From Novosphingobium rosa NBRC 15208 (GTDB taxonomy: Bacteria; Pseudomonadota; Alphaproteobacteria; Sphingomonadales; Sphingomonadaceae), in NCBI RefSeq assembly GCF_001598555.1, contig NZ_BCZE01000032.1, positions 1-62,739 of the forward strand: a DNA stretch of 62,739 nt, in the 5' to 3' direction. The position numbers and the translations under genes were made by a program. The notes under the pieces were generated by a model that was given only the letters and a program-made list of their open reading frames with translations, was not told the DNA's origin and did no database searches. Below are positions 16,351-24,912 of this stretch, in pieces. Within the stretch, counting starts at the first letter, position 1; every line of letters starts with the position of its first letter.

Positions 16351-19293
16351 ATGCGAATTCACACCATATCTTTGCTTTTGGCCGGCTCGGCGCTCAGCGC
16401 AGCCATTCCTCTTGCGGCCCATGCGCAGGATGCGCAGCCGGACGCCGCGCAGCAGAAGGCCGATGCTGAAAAGAAACGCGATGCCGACATCATCGTCACC
16501 GGCACGCGCATTGTGCGCAACGGTTATACGGCGCCCACGCCGGTGACTGTGGCTTCGGCGGAAGACCTGAACAAGTCCACGCCCACGAGCATCCCCGATG
16601 CTCTGAACAAATTGCCGAATTTCCAGAATTCACTGGGGCCGGGCAAGTCGGCGAACAATTTCTCCGCCGTCCCGATCCATGGCAATATTCTCAATCTGCG
16701 CGGCTTGGGCACGCCCACAGCCAACCCTAAGGGGCCGTTGCGCACGCTGATCATGGTCGATGGCGTGCGCGTCTCGCCCACCGAATACATTGGCACGGTC
16801 GATACCAATGTCATTCCCAATCTGCTGGTGCAGCGCGTCGATGTGGTGACGGGCGGCGCCTCGGCGGCCTGGGGTTCCGATGCCGTGGCCGGCGTTGTCA
16901 ATTTCGTGCTGGACAAGAATTTCGTCGGGCTCAAGGGCAATGCCCAGGCCGGTGTGGCCCAGCGCGGCGACAATGCCAACCAGCGTATCGGCCTGGCCTA
17001 TGGCGCCAAATTCGCCGAGGGCCGTGGCCATATTCTGGTCAGCACCGAATATTACAAGAATGACGGCATGTATCGCGATGCCCGCAAGGCCGGTCGCAAC
17101 AGCCTGGGTTGGGTGGGGTCGACGGTGGGTTGCACCAACACCACCAGCGATCCCACGGCCTGTTCGCCGGGCGGCACGCTCAACCCTTACAAGATCGCCA
17201 GCAATGTGGTGATTTCGTCAGCCTATGAAACCGGCAAGCTCTATGCCGCGGGCAATCCGTACAATGGCTATCGCCTGAATGCGAATGGCACGGTGCAACC
17301 CTTCAACACCGGCACGGCGACCGGCTCGCCCGGCATCCAGCTGGGCGGTGACGGCTATACGATCCCGGCGCATACGTCGGCGATCTCGCCATCGAAGACG
17401 TTTCAGAACTTTGGTCGCCTCAGCTTCGATTTCAGCGACAAGCTCAGCGTCTATACGCAGCTGATCTATTCGCGCGCCGAGGTCGATTATGATGCCATGG
17501 CCAACACGCTGGTGCAGGGCAGCCCCACCGCGCTGATCTATCAGGGCAATCCCTATCTGCCCGCCAATCTGGCGGCCACGCTGGCGCCCGGCGGCTCGAT
17601 CGGCATTTCGGCCTATTATTCCGATCAGCGCACCCATGTGCATGAGACCACCGATTTCATCCAGTCCACCAGCGGCGTGGAAGGCAAGATCGGCGATTGG
17701 AAGGTCAAGGCCGATTACACGCATGCCCAATCGACGCACAATATGGCCCAGTCCGGCCTGTGGGACTGGAAGAAGTTCTTTGCCGCTGTCGATGTCGTTT
17801 CGGTCAATGGCACGCCGACCTGCCGCGTGCTGACCGATCCCAGCGTGGCCGCGCAATATGCGGGATGCCAGCCGATCAACCTGTTCGCGGGCGCGCCCTC
17901 GCAGTCGAGCCCGGCGGGTTACGCCTATGCCACCGGCACGTCGCGTTATCGCGCTCGGTTCAACCATGACTCGGTGACCGCCAGCATCAGTGGCAGCCCC
18001 TTCAGCCTGCCTGCGGGCCCGGTTGATATCGTGCTGGGCGGCGAATATCGCAAACAGTCGATGACCCTGACCAGCAATGCCGATCCGGCGACGCTGGCCA
18101 CCGCCGCGCAGCGCAGCGCCTATTTCGCCGGAGAACGCGGCGTGCAGGCTGCCTCGCTGTACTACTGGCTGACCAATGTCGGCGTGGCCAGCGGCAGTCT
18201 GGATGTGAAGGAAGGCTTCGGCGAAATCGCGGTGCCGGTGCTGAAAGACGCGCCGCTGGCGCAGAAGCTGGATCTGAACGGCGCCTTCCGCGTCACCGAT
18301 TATTCCACGTCGGGCGCGGTCACGACCTGGAAGGTGGGCGGCACCTGGAAGCCGGTGTCTGACTTCCTGCTGCGTGCCACCTATTCGCGCGATATTCGTG
18401 CGCCCAATCTCTATGAACTCTATCGCGGGGACACCAGCGGCATCGGCATCGTGCTGGATCCGGTGTCGGGCCTCAATCAGAATGCTTCGACCGTCAGTGG
18501 CGGTAACCGTAACCTGAAGCCCGAAAAGTCCAAGACCCTGACGGTGGGCGGTGTGTTTACGCCGCATTTCATGCCCGGCTTCTCGATGTCGATCGACTAT
18601 TACAAGATCGATATGACCGATGCCATCGACTCGCTGACCGCACAGCAGATCCTCGATCTGTGCGGCACGGGGGGCACGGCTCCGCAATGCGCGCTGATCC
18701 AGCGGCCTTCGGCGGGGGCTTTCCCCTCGTTGGTGCGGATCACAGAATCGAACATCTCCTACCTGAAGACCTCGGGCGTGGATTTCGATGCCAGCTATCG
18801 CAGCACGCTGGGCAAGGGCCTGCTGGGCGTTCGCCTTTACGCCAACTATCTCGATAAGTTCGACACGCAGCTTTATGCGGGCCAGCCGGTCATTCACTAT
18901 GCGGGCGCGAATGTGGTCGGGTCGAACCCGGTGGCCTATCCGCACTGGCGCGGTTCGCTTCAGCTCGATTACATGATCGGCGCGGTCGGCGTGAACCTGT
19001 CGGAGCAACTGATCGGTGGCATGGGGCGCTATCTCAATGCTTCGGCGCCCAGCCTGTCGAACTTCGTCAATGGTTCGGTGCCTGCCTATGTCTACACCGA
19101 TTTCTCGGTGCGGGCACGGATCAAGCAGAACAACAGTGGCTATCTCGAAGTCTTCGGCACCATCAACAATCTGTTCGACATCGATCCGCCGATCATTCCG
19201 GGCATTACGCCGGGCGTGAATCTGGCCACCAACATCTCGACCTATGACATGGTTGGCCGCGCCTTCACTGCGGGCGTTCGCTTCAAGTTCTGA
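16351..19293 (+). CDS. TonB-dependent outer-membrane receptor
   Basis: A protein of 980 residues with a signal peptide (about residues 1-26, ending AAHAQ), a plug domain starting at DIIVTGTRIVRNGY, and a long beta-barrel ending in the aromatic AGVRFKF expected for outer-membrane insertion. The plug contains IMVDGVRVSPTEY and VDVVTGGASAAWGSDAVAGVVNF, normal for the family. There is no N-terminal signalling domain, so it does not act through a FecR-type system. ATG at 16351 has GGGAGG before it. It lies between the MFS transporter and the CoA-ester lyase genes, so it is likely to import a carbon source for these pathways. Iron-siderophore uptake cannot be excluded. Confidence 0.92.
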   Translation: MRIHTISLLLAGSALSAAIPLAAHAQDAQPDAAQQKADAEKKRDADIIVTGTRIVRNGYTAPTPVTVASAEDLNKSTPTSIPDALNKLPNFQNSLGPGKSANNFSAVPIHGNILNLRGLGTPTANPKGPLRTLIMVDGVRVSPTEYIGTVDTNVIPNLLVQRVDVVTGGASAAWGSDAVAGVVNFVLDKNFVGLKGNAQAGVAQRGDNANQRIGLAYGAKFAEGRGHILVSTEYYKNDGMYRDARKAGRNSLGWVGSTVGCTNTTSDPTACSPGGTLNPYKIASNVVISSAYETGKLYAAGNPYNGYRLNANGTVQPFNTGTATGSPGIQLGGDGYTIPAHTSAISPSKTFQNFGRLSFDFSDKLSVYTQLIYSRAEVDYDAMANTLVQGSPTALIYQGNPYLPANLAATLAPGGSIGISAYYSDQRTHVHETTDFIQSTSGVEGKIGDWKVKADYTHAQSTHNMAQSGLWDWKKFFAAVDVVSVNGTPTCRVLTDPSVAAQYAGCQPINLFAGAPSQSSPAGYAYATGTSRYRARFNHDSVTASISGSPFSLPAGPVDIVLGGEYRKQSMTLTSNADPATLATAAQRSAYFAGERGVQAASLYYWLTNVGVASGSLDVKEGFGEIAVPVLKDAPLAQKLDLNGAFRVTDYSTSGAVTTWKVGGTWKPVSDFLLRATYSRDIRAPNLYELYRGDTSGIGIVLDPVSGLNQNASTVSGGNRNLKPEKSKTLTVGGVFTPHFMPGFSMSIDYYKIDMTDAIDSLTAQQILDLCGTGGTAPQCALIQRPSAGAFPSLVRITESNISYLKTSGVDFDASYRSTLGKGLLGVRLYANYLDKFDTQLYAGQPVIHYAGANVVGSNPVAYPHWRGSLQLDYMIGAVGVNLSEQLIGGMGRYLNASAPSLSNFVNGSVPAYVYTDFSVRARIKQNNSGYLEVFGTINNLFDIDPPIIPGITPGVNLATNISTYDMVGRAFTAGVRFKF

Positions 19294-19318
19294 TGTTTTG
19301 ACCCTTTTCCGGGGGGAG

Positions 19319-19354
19319 GTCGGCCGCGTTCATCTCCGGATGCACGCGGCCGAC
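19319..19354 (+). other. Strong hairpin between TonB receptor and CoA-ester lyase genes
   Basis: A perfect 10-base-pair stem (GTCGGCCGCG at 19319-19328 and its complement at 19345-19354) encloses a 16-base loop. No T-run follows, so it is not a classical intrinsic terminator. It ends seven bases before the GGGAGA ribosome-binding site of the lyase gene. It could stabilise the receptor mRNA, limit readthrough, or tune lyase translation. Confidence 0.55.
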
Positions 19355-19372
19355 GCTTATGGGAGAATGACG

Positions 19373-20203
19373 ATGCCGCACTGGCGATCCCTGCTCTTTG
19401 CCCCTGCCGACAATGAAGAGCGCTGCCGCAAGGCCGCCGCTGCGGGCGCCGATGCGGTGATCCTCGATCTGGAGGATGGCGTTGCCGCAGGCGGCAAGCC
19501 CGCCGCGCGGCAGGCGCTGGCCGAAGGCGCTCAGCAGGCGAGGTCGCAAGGTGTCGGCGTGGTGGTGCGGATCAACGCGCCCTGGTTGCTGGCGGTGGAG
19601 GATCTGCGCGCGGCGGTGGCGGTGGGGGCCGATGCGCTGATGGTGCCCAAGGCCGAAGATCCGCATCGGCTGGCGACGCTGGCGCAGATCGCCGCTGAGC
19701 TGAAGCGGGAGAGCATGCCTCTGATCGCGCTGGTCGAAAGCCCGCGCGGGGTGGCTCAGGCGCATGCTCTGGCGGCGCTGCCCGGGGTGATCGGGCTGGC
19801 TCTGGGCACCGAGGATTTCAGTCTGGACATGGCCGTGGAGCCCTCCGGAACCGTGCTGGACTGGCCTGCGCGGCAGATCGCGCTGGCGGCCGCCTGTTCC
19901 GGCGCGATGGCGCTGGCCGTGCCTTTGTCGATCGCCCGCTTCCGTGAGGAAGAGGCCTATCGCGATGCCGCGCAGCAGGCAGCAGCCTATGGTGTGAACG
20001 GTGCGATCTGCATCCATCCCAGGCAGGTGGCGATTGCCAACAAGGTCTTCGGCCTGAGCGAAGCCGAACGCGCCGAGGCCGAGCAGATTCTCAAGGCATG
20101 GGAAGCGGCGCGGGCGCAGGGTCTTTCGGTGATCCAGCTCGACGGGCGGATGATTGACCTGCCGGTGGCGGAGCGCGCCAGAAAGCTGCTGGCGCGCGCC
20201 TGA
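19373..20203 (+). CDS. CitE-like CoA-ester lyase (citramalyl-/malyl-CoA lyase type)
   Basis: A TIM-barrel lyase of 276 residues from the HpcH/HpaI-citrate lyase beta family. It has AVILDLEDGVA, VVVRINAPW, ALVESPRGVAQA and ALGTEDFSLDM (metal and CoA contacts), and AICIHPRQV. The size and motifs fit stand-alone citramalyl-CoA lyases (RipC/CLYBL group) rather than citrate lyase complexes. Citramalyl-CoA would be cleaved to pyruvate and acetyl-CoA, which is the step missing after the mesaconyl-C4-CoA hydratase-like gene at 8180. The second of two close ATG codons (19373) is best placed behind GGGAGA. The true substrate could also be malyl-CoA or another beta-hydroxyacyl-CoA. Confidence 0.82.
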   Translation: MPHWRSLLFAPADNEERCRKAAAAGADAVILDLEDGVAAGGKPAARQALAEGAQQARSQGVGVVVRINAPWLLAVEDLRAAVAVGADALMVPKAEDPHRLATLAQIAAELKRESMPLIALVESPRGVAQAHALAALPGVIGLALGTEDFSLDMAVEPSGTVLDWPARQIALAAACSGAMALAVPLSIARFREEEAYRDAAQQAAAYGVNGAICIHPRQVAIANKVFGLSEAERAEAEQILKAWEAARAQGLSVIQLDGRMIDLPVAERARKLLARA

Positions 20204-20209
20204 AAGCGC

Positions 20210-21703
20210 TCACTCCGTCCTGATCCACACGCCTTTGGTCTGGAGATAGGCATCGATGTGCTCGCTGCCGCCTTCGCGTCCGAAGCCGCTCATCTTGTAG
20301 CCGCCGAAGGGCACGGCGGGGTCCATCGCGAAATAGTGGTTCACCCAGACCGAGCCCGCGCGGATGCGTTTCACCGCGGCCATTGCCTTGTTGATGTCCT
20401 TCGTCCAGACGCCCCCGGCCAGACCGAAACGGCTGCTGTTGGCGCGGGCGATCACCTCGTCAAAGCTGTCGAAGGGCATGATCGAGGCGACGGGGCCGAA
20501 AATCTCCTCGCAGGCGATGCGCATGTCGTCGGCCACATCGGCATAGACGGTGGGCTCCACCCAATAGCCCTTGTCGAGCCCGCCTTCGGTGACGCGCGCG
20601 CCGCCCGTCACCAGCCGAGCGCCCTGTTGCGGACCGAGTGCCAGATAACCGGCCACCCGCTCATACTGCCGCTGCGACACCAGCGGTCCGATCTGGGTGG
20701 AAGGATCGAGGCTGAGACCGATTTTCAACCCCTGCGCGAAGCTGGCCAGACGGGCGACCACCTCGTCATAGACCGGCCTTTCCACGAACAGCCGCGTGCC
20801 CGCCGCGCAGACCTGCCCGCTGTTGTTGAACACGCCCATGGCCGCAGCGGGGATGGCCGCATCCAGATCGGCATCGGCGAAGATGATGTTGGGCGATTTG
20901 CCGCCCAGCTCCATCGAGACCTTCTTGAACGTCCGCGCCGAAGCCTCGACGATGCGCTGCCCCGTAGGGCCCGATCCGGTGAAGGCGATCTTGTCGACAT
21001 CGGGATGGGCGGACAGCGCCGCGCCCGTGGCCCCCGCGCCGGTCACCACATTGACCACGCCGGGCGGCACGCCGGCCTCATGGCACAATTCGGCGAAGCG
21101 CAGCGCCGAAAGCCCGGCATCTTCCGCCGGTTTGAGCACCACCGTGCAGCCGGTGGCCAGCACCGGGCCGATCTTCCACGCCGCGCTGAACAGCGGGCCG
21201 TTCCAGGGGATGATCGCCCCCACCACGCCGACCGGTTCACGCAGCGTGTAGGACAGCAGTTCGACCGGGAAACTGTTGCCCAAAGTCTGGCCATGGATCG
21301 CGCTGGCCACCCCGGCGAAATGCCGCAGCGAGCGTTGCAACATGCCGCGCAGGCCCTTGGAGGCGGTGATCGGGCGGCCCATTTCCAGCGTATCCAGCAT
21401 GGCCAGATCGTCGAATTCGGCATCGACCAGTTCGGCCAGACGCAGCAGCAGCGCTTGCCGTTCCGCCGGTTTGAAGCGGCTCCAAGGGCCTTCGAAGGCG
21501 GCGCGGGAGGCTTTGACCGCGCGGTCTACATCCGCTTCGCCCGCCAGCGCCAGTTCGGCCACCAGTTCGCCAGTGGAGGCGCTGAAGCTTTTGAAGGTTT
21601 CGCCCGATCGGGCCTCCACCGCCTGGCCGTCGATCAGCAGTTTCTTGCGTCCGTCGCCAAGCCAGGCAGGACGAAAACCGGCGATGCTGCTGTAGTCGGT
21701 CAT
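20210..21703 (-). CDS. NAD(P)-dependent aldehyde dehydrogenase
   Basis: An aldehyde dehydrogenase of 497 residues with the active-site glutamate motif MELGGKSPN and the nucleophile Cys299 in NSGQVCAAGTR. IIPWNGPLFSAAWKIGP and GFGREGGSEHIDAYLQTK are usual for betaine-/phenylacetaldehyde-type enzymes. It would oxidise an aldehyde to the carboxylate in the cytoplasm. ATG at 21703 has GAGAGGA nine bases upstream; the longer reading begins in the intergenic region. It is transcribed away from the TetR gene at 21821, a common arrangement for a repressor and its target, and it converges on the CoA-ester lyase gene with six bases between the stops. Confidence 0.9.
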   Translation of the reverse strand: MTDYSSIAGFRPAWLGDGRKKLLIDGQAVEARSGETFKSFSASTGELVAELALAGEADVDRAVKASRAAFEGPWSRFKPAERQALLLRLAELVDAEFDDLAMLDTLEMGRPITASKGLRGMLQRSLRHFAGVASAIHGQTLGNSFPVELLSYTLREPVGVVGAIIPWNGPLFSAAWKIGPVLATGCTVVLKPAEDAGLSALRFAELCHEAGVPPGVVNVVTGAGATGAALSAHPDVDKIAFTGSGPTGQRIVEASARTFKKVSMELGGKSPNIIFADADLDAAIPAAAMGVFNNSGQVCAAGTRLFVERPVYDEVVARLASFAQGLKIGLSLDPSTQIGPLVSQRQYERVAGYLALGPQQGARLVTGGARVTEGGLDKGYWVEPTVYADVADDMRIACEEIFGPVASIMPFDSFDEVIARANSSRFGLAGGVWTKDINKAMAAVKRIRAGSVWVNHYFAMDPAVPFGGYKMSGFGREGGSEHIDAYLQTKGVWIRTE

Positions 21704-21820
21704 TGGGGCAAATCCTCTCGGCTCTTTGCGCTTTGGTGGCATATTTCTGCACTTGAGGTCAATAATAAACGCGAGATCAGGGCTACCTTCCGCCATGCCG
21801 ATCCGCTACCAACGCACAGC
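21704..21820. promoter_or_regulatory. Divergent promoter region between aldehyde dehydrogenase and TetR genes
   Basis: This 117-base gap must contain both start signals. Its AT-rich centre holds TTTCTGCAC near 21735 and the run AATAATAAA near 21762. It probably also holds the TetR operator, but I find no clear palindrome. Confidence 0.35.
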
Positions 21821-22489
21821 ATGAGTGATGAAAAACCCCTCTCCCGCGCCAAGCGCGAGCTGCTGCTGGCCGCCGAGCGCCTGTTTGCCGCGCGCGGCAT
21901 CGAAGCGGTCTCGCTGAGGGAGATCGCCGAGGCTGCCGGATCGCGCAACAACAACGCCGTGCAATATCACTTTGCCGGTCGCGAAGGTCTGATGGCGGCG
22001 ATCTATGCGATGCGCGTGGCCGATATGGAAGACGCGCGCCAGACCATGTTGGCCAAAGCCGAAGCAGAAGGGCGGCTGGGCGACAGTCTGGTGCTGCTGC
22101 AGATCCTGTGCCTGCCGCATCTGGCGTTGCGGGCGGAGGATGGCAGCCATCCCTATGCCGGGTTTCTGGCGCATTATGTGATGCGCCACTGGCAGGCGCC
22201 TGCCTCCGAACTCGGCGCGGCGGGTGTCGGCCCGGCGCAGCAAAAGGTGCTGCGCCTGATCGCCGCCACGCTGGGCGATGTGCCGCCGGCGCTGGCCCGG
22301 TCGCGCAGCATGCTGGCCCTGCTGTTGTTTCTCAACGCCTTGCTGCGCTGGGATCATATCGACCGCAACCGCGAGGGCCTGACCGCCGCCACCATGTTGG
22401 GCGATGCGCTGTACAGCGCGCACGCCGCCCTGCGCCAAAGCCCAAGCGGCGAAGGGCCCTTGTTCTTCGCCGCGATGCTGGAAAGCTAA
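21821..22489 (+). CDS. TetR-family transcriptional regulator
   Basis: A regulator of 222 residues with an N-terminal TetR helix-turn-helix: LLLAAERLFAARGIEAVSLR, then EIAEAAGSRNNNAVQYHFAGREGLMAAIY. The rest is a helical ligand-binding domain with no recognisable ligand signature. The N-rich recognition helix region (SRNNNAVQYHF) is typical of TetR proteins that control acyl-CoA and terpenoid catabolism in actinobacteria and sphingomonads. It is divergent from the aldehyde dehydrogenase gene and probably represses it. The ATG at 21821 begins the regulator; sequence upstream in the same frame is antisense to the aldehyde dehydrogenase. Its last four bases overlap the convergent sulfatase gene. 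Confidence 0.88.
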   Translation: MSDEKPLSRAKRELLLAAERLFAARGIEAVSLREIAEAAGSRNNNAVQYHFAGREGLMAAIYAMRVADMEDARQTMLAKAEAEGRLGDSLVLLQILCLPHLALRAEDGSHPYAGFLAHYVMRHWQAPASELGAAGVGPAQQKVLRLIAATLGDVPPALARSRSMLALLLFLNALLRWDHIDRNREGLTAATMLGDALYSAHAALRQSPSGEGPLFFAAMLES

Positions 22490-24810
22490 TCGCGCCCCAG
22501 ATCGAAGGTTACGGAATGCAGCGTGCCGCCGAAACGGCTCTGCGCCACGGTGTAGGCCGGGTCCACGGCGCTGATCGTGTCCTGCCCGATATCGAAGGTT
22601 TCGGTGTGTGAGATGACCTGCGCGAAGCTGCGCTCGATCCGGCCTTGCGCGGCTTCCTTGCCGTCCACCAGCAGGCTCACCATGCCGCCGCTGGTCGGCT
22701 TGTCCTGATCGAGCAGCAGGCGCATCTCCACCCGATGGCGGCCTGACGACAGCGCGGCGGGCGCCACCACGCGGGTGATATGCGCGGGGGTAAGGTTGAA
22801 GGTGAAGACCGGCCTGCCATGCTCCAGATGCAGGCTGTAGCCGCCGAAACGGCCGCCCTGAGCCACGATCACGCCCTGCTCGCCGCTCTTGACCGACATG
22901 TCGGCCGTGATGCGGAAAGAGTGGCCCACCGTGGCGGGGGCGGCGCTTTCGGCGATGCCGGTCATCGGCATGGTGTAGGTGAAATGGCGGCGATCCCGGT
23001 TGAGATCGGGGCGGCCAACTTGCCCGCCTTCGCTCGAATGGATCGGCAGGATTTTCGCCTTGGCGGCCTCGGCCCAGAATTCGGCCTTCATGCGCTCCAG
23101 CCGGGCGGGGTCTTCCGCGGCGAGGTCATGGGCCTCACTGAAATCCTTGTCGATGTTGTAGAGTTCCCACTTGCGCTTTTCGACCGCGATGCGCGGCGGG
23201 GGCGTGCGCTCCCATGGGGTGGCCATGGGCGTGGTCGCCGCCACCCAGCCATCCTTGTAGAGGCTGAGGTTCTCGGCCATGGCGAAGACCTGCGTGGTGC
23301 GGCGCGAGGGGGCGTCGGGCGCCTCGAAGGTGTAGCGCGCGCTGATCCCGGTGACGGGCTGCTGCGGCACGCCGTTGAACACATCGGGCACCGTGACCCC
23401 GGCTACATCGAGCAGTGTGGGCATGATGTCGCTGACATGCATGAACTGGCTGCGCACCGCGCCCGCATCCCTGATATGATGCGGCCACTCCACCACCATG
23501 CCGTTGCGCAGCCCCCCGAAATGCGAACCATAGCGCTTCGACCACTGGAAGGGCGCATTCATGGCCCAGCCCCAGCCGCCGGGGTAAAGGTTGTAGGCCG
23601 CTTTCGTGCCGATCTCGTCACGATGGGCGATGGAGCGGGCGAGGTCTTCCTTCACCCCCGTCAGCGCGGATTGTTCGTAGAGTTTGCCGTCGAAGCTGCC
23701 CTCGGCGCTGGCGCCATTGTCGCCCTGAATGTAGACGATAAGCGTGTTGTCGTACTCGCCGCTGTCCTTCAGGCTCTGGATGACGCGGCCCACCTGATCG
23801 TCGGCATAGGAAAGCGCGGCGGCATAGGCTTCCATATAGCGGGCATAGAGCTTCTGCTGATCGGGTGAGAGGCTGTCCCAGCGCGGCAGCGTGGAGGGCC
23901 GGGGAGATGGCTCGGTGTTGGCGGGAATCACGCCTTGCGCCTTTTCGCGGGCGAAGATTTCGTCGCGCAGCACGTCCCAGCCCTTGTCGAAGCGGCCCTT
24001 GAATTTGGCGCGCCATTCGGCTGGCGCATGGTTGGGGGCATGGGCCGCGCCGGTGGCGTAATAGACGAAGAAGGGGCGGTCCGGGGCCTGCGCCTTTTGC
24101 TCGGCGATCCAGCGAATGGCGTGATCGGCCAGATCATGTTCGAGGTGATAGCCGGGCTGGTTGGCGGGCGCTGGCACGGCGCGCGTGTTCTCGACCAGCG
24201 AGGGTTCGAAGGCGCTGGTGTCGGCGCCCAGGAAGCCATAGTAATAGTCGAAGCCAAGGCCGGTGGGCCAGCGATCATAAGGCCCGCTGGCGCTCATCTC
24301 CCATTCGGGCGTGATGTGCGATTTGCCGAACATGGCGGTGGCATAGCCCCCGCTGCGCAGCAGGGCGGGCAGGGCGGCGGCGCTCTTGGGGATGGTGCTG
24401 TTGTAGCCCTCATAGCCGGTGGCCCAATTGGCGACATAGCCCATGCCCACGGCCTGCGGATTGCGCCCCGTGAGCAGCGCGGCGCGGGTGGGCGAGCAGA
24501 TCGCCGTGGTGTGAAAACGGTTGTAGCGCAGCCCTTCGCGGGCCAGCGCATCGAAGGTGGCGGTGGGCACCGGCCCGCCAAAGGCGCTGGAGGCGCCAAA
24601 GCCCACATCGTCGGTCATGATCAGCAGGATGTTGGGCGCGCCCCTGGCGGCATGCACTTGCTGCGGCCAGGCGGGCGGGGAGGAGTCTTGCGGGGTCAGG
24701 CCATAGACGCGCGGTGCTTCAGGCGCCTGCGCCAGAGCGGGCGCCACAGTCGTCAGGGCCAGCACGGCGAGGATCACCGGCAGGCAGGATCGCAGAGGCT
24801 TGCGGCGCAT
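22486..24810 (-). CDS. Exported type I arylsulfatase
   Basis: A formylglycine-type sulfatase of 774 residues with a signal peptide (cleavage near residue 28, PALAQ), which places it in the periplasm or outside. The metal aspartates are Asp67-Asp68 in MTDDVGFG, and Cys105 in ICSPTRAALLTGR is the residue modified to formylglycine. A C-terminal jelly-roll-like region (residues about 600-774) follows the catalytic domain, as in other large proteobacterial arylsulfatases. It would release sulfate from an organic sulfate ester. No formylglycine-generating enzyme gene is in the window. It follows two ferredoxin genes on the same strand, but a 102-base gap with a large hairpin separates them. An in-frame ATG at 24834 is a less likely start. 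Confidence 0.9.
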   Translation of the reverse strand: MRRKPLRSCLPVILAVLALTTVAPALAQAPEAPRVYGLTPQDSSPPAWPQQVHAARGAPNILLIMTDDVGFGASSAFGGPVPTATFDALAREGLRYNRFHTTAICSPTRAALLTGRNPQAVGMGYVANWATGYEGYNSTIPKSAAALPALLRSGGYATAMFGKSHITPEWEMSASGPYDRWPTGLGFDYYYGFLGADTSAFEPSLVENTRAVPAPANQPGYHLEHDLADHAIRWIAEQKAQAPDRPFFVYYATGAAHAPNHAPAEWRAKFKGRFDKGWDVLRDEIFAREKAQGVIPANTEPSPRPSTLPRWDSLSPDQQKLYARYMEAYAAALSYADDQVGRVIQSLKDSGEYDNTLIVYIQGDNGASAEGSFDGKLYEQSALTGVKEDLARSIAHRDEIGTKAAYNLYPGGWGWAMNAPFQWSKRYGSHFGGLRNGMVVEWPHHIRDAGAVRSQFMHVSDIMPTLLDVAGVTVPDVFNGVPQQPVTGISARYTFEAPDAPSRRTTQVFAMAENLSLYKDGWVAATTPMATPWERTPPPRIAVEKRKWELYNIDKDFSEAHDLAAEDPARLERMKAEFWAEAAKAKILPIHSSEGGQVGRPDLNRDRRHFTYTMPMTGIAESAAPATVGHSFRITADMSVKSGEQGVIVAQGGRFGGYSLHLEHGRPVFTFNLTPAHITRVVAPAALSSGRHRVEMRLLLDQDKPTSGGMVSLLVDGKEAAQGRIERSFAQVISHTETFDIGQDTISAVDPAYTVAQSRFGGTLHSVTFDLGRD

Positions 24811-24817
24811 CGTTTCC

Positions 24818-24857
24818 GTCTCCCGCAAGGGCATCCGATGCGCCCTTGTCGGGAGAC
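24818..24857 (-). promoter_or_regulatory. Leader hairpin that includes the sulfatase ribosome-binding site
   Basis: GTCTCCCGCAAGGGC at 24818-24832 pairs with 24842-24857, which reads GCCCTTGTCGGGAGAC on the plus strand, leaving one bulged base and a 9-base loop. In the minus-strand mRNA the second arm carries GGGAGAC, the only good ribosome-binding site for the ATG at 24810, so it would be sealed in a 15-base-pair stem. A translational switch is inferred. Confidence 0.6.
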
Positions 24858-24897
24858 AGAGTATGGTTCTTAAAATTGCACGTCAATATAAATTACA

Positions 24898-24905
24898 TCA
24901 CGTGA
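24898..24905. promoter_or_regulatory. TCACGTGA palindrome in sulfatase upstream region
   Basis: A perfect 8-base palindrome lies in an AT-rich block between the ferredoxin stop and the sulfatase leader hairpin, where a sulfatase promoter would be expected. AATTGCACG at 24875-24883 is next to it. Function is inferred from position only. Confidence 0.3.
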
Positions 24906-24912
24906 CTTAAAT

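Noticed and set aside
17218..19008. Minus-strand open reading of about 600 codons opposite the TonB receptor
   Set aside because: No start signal or domain; composition dominated by Arg, His and Ala. It is the reverse complement of barrel-coding sequence.
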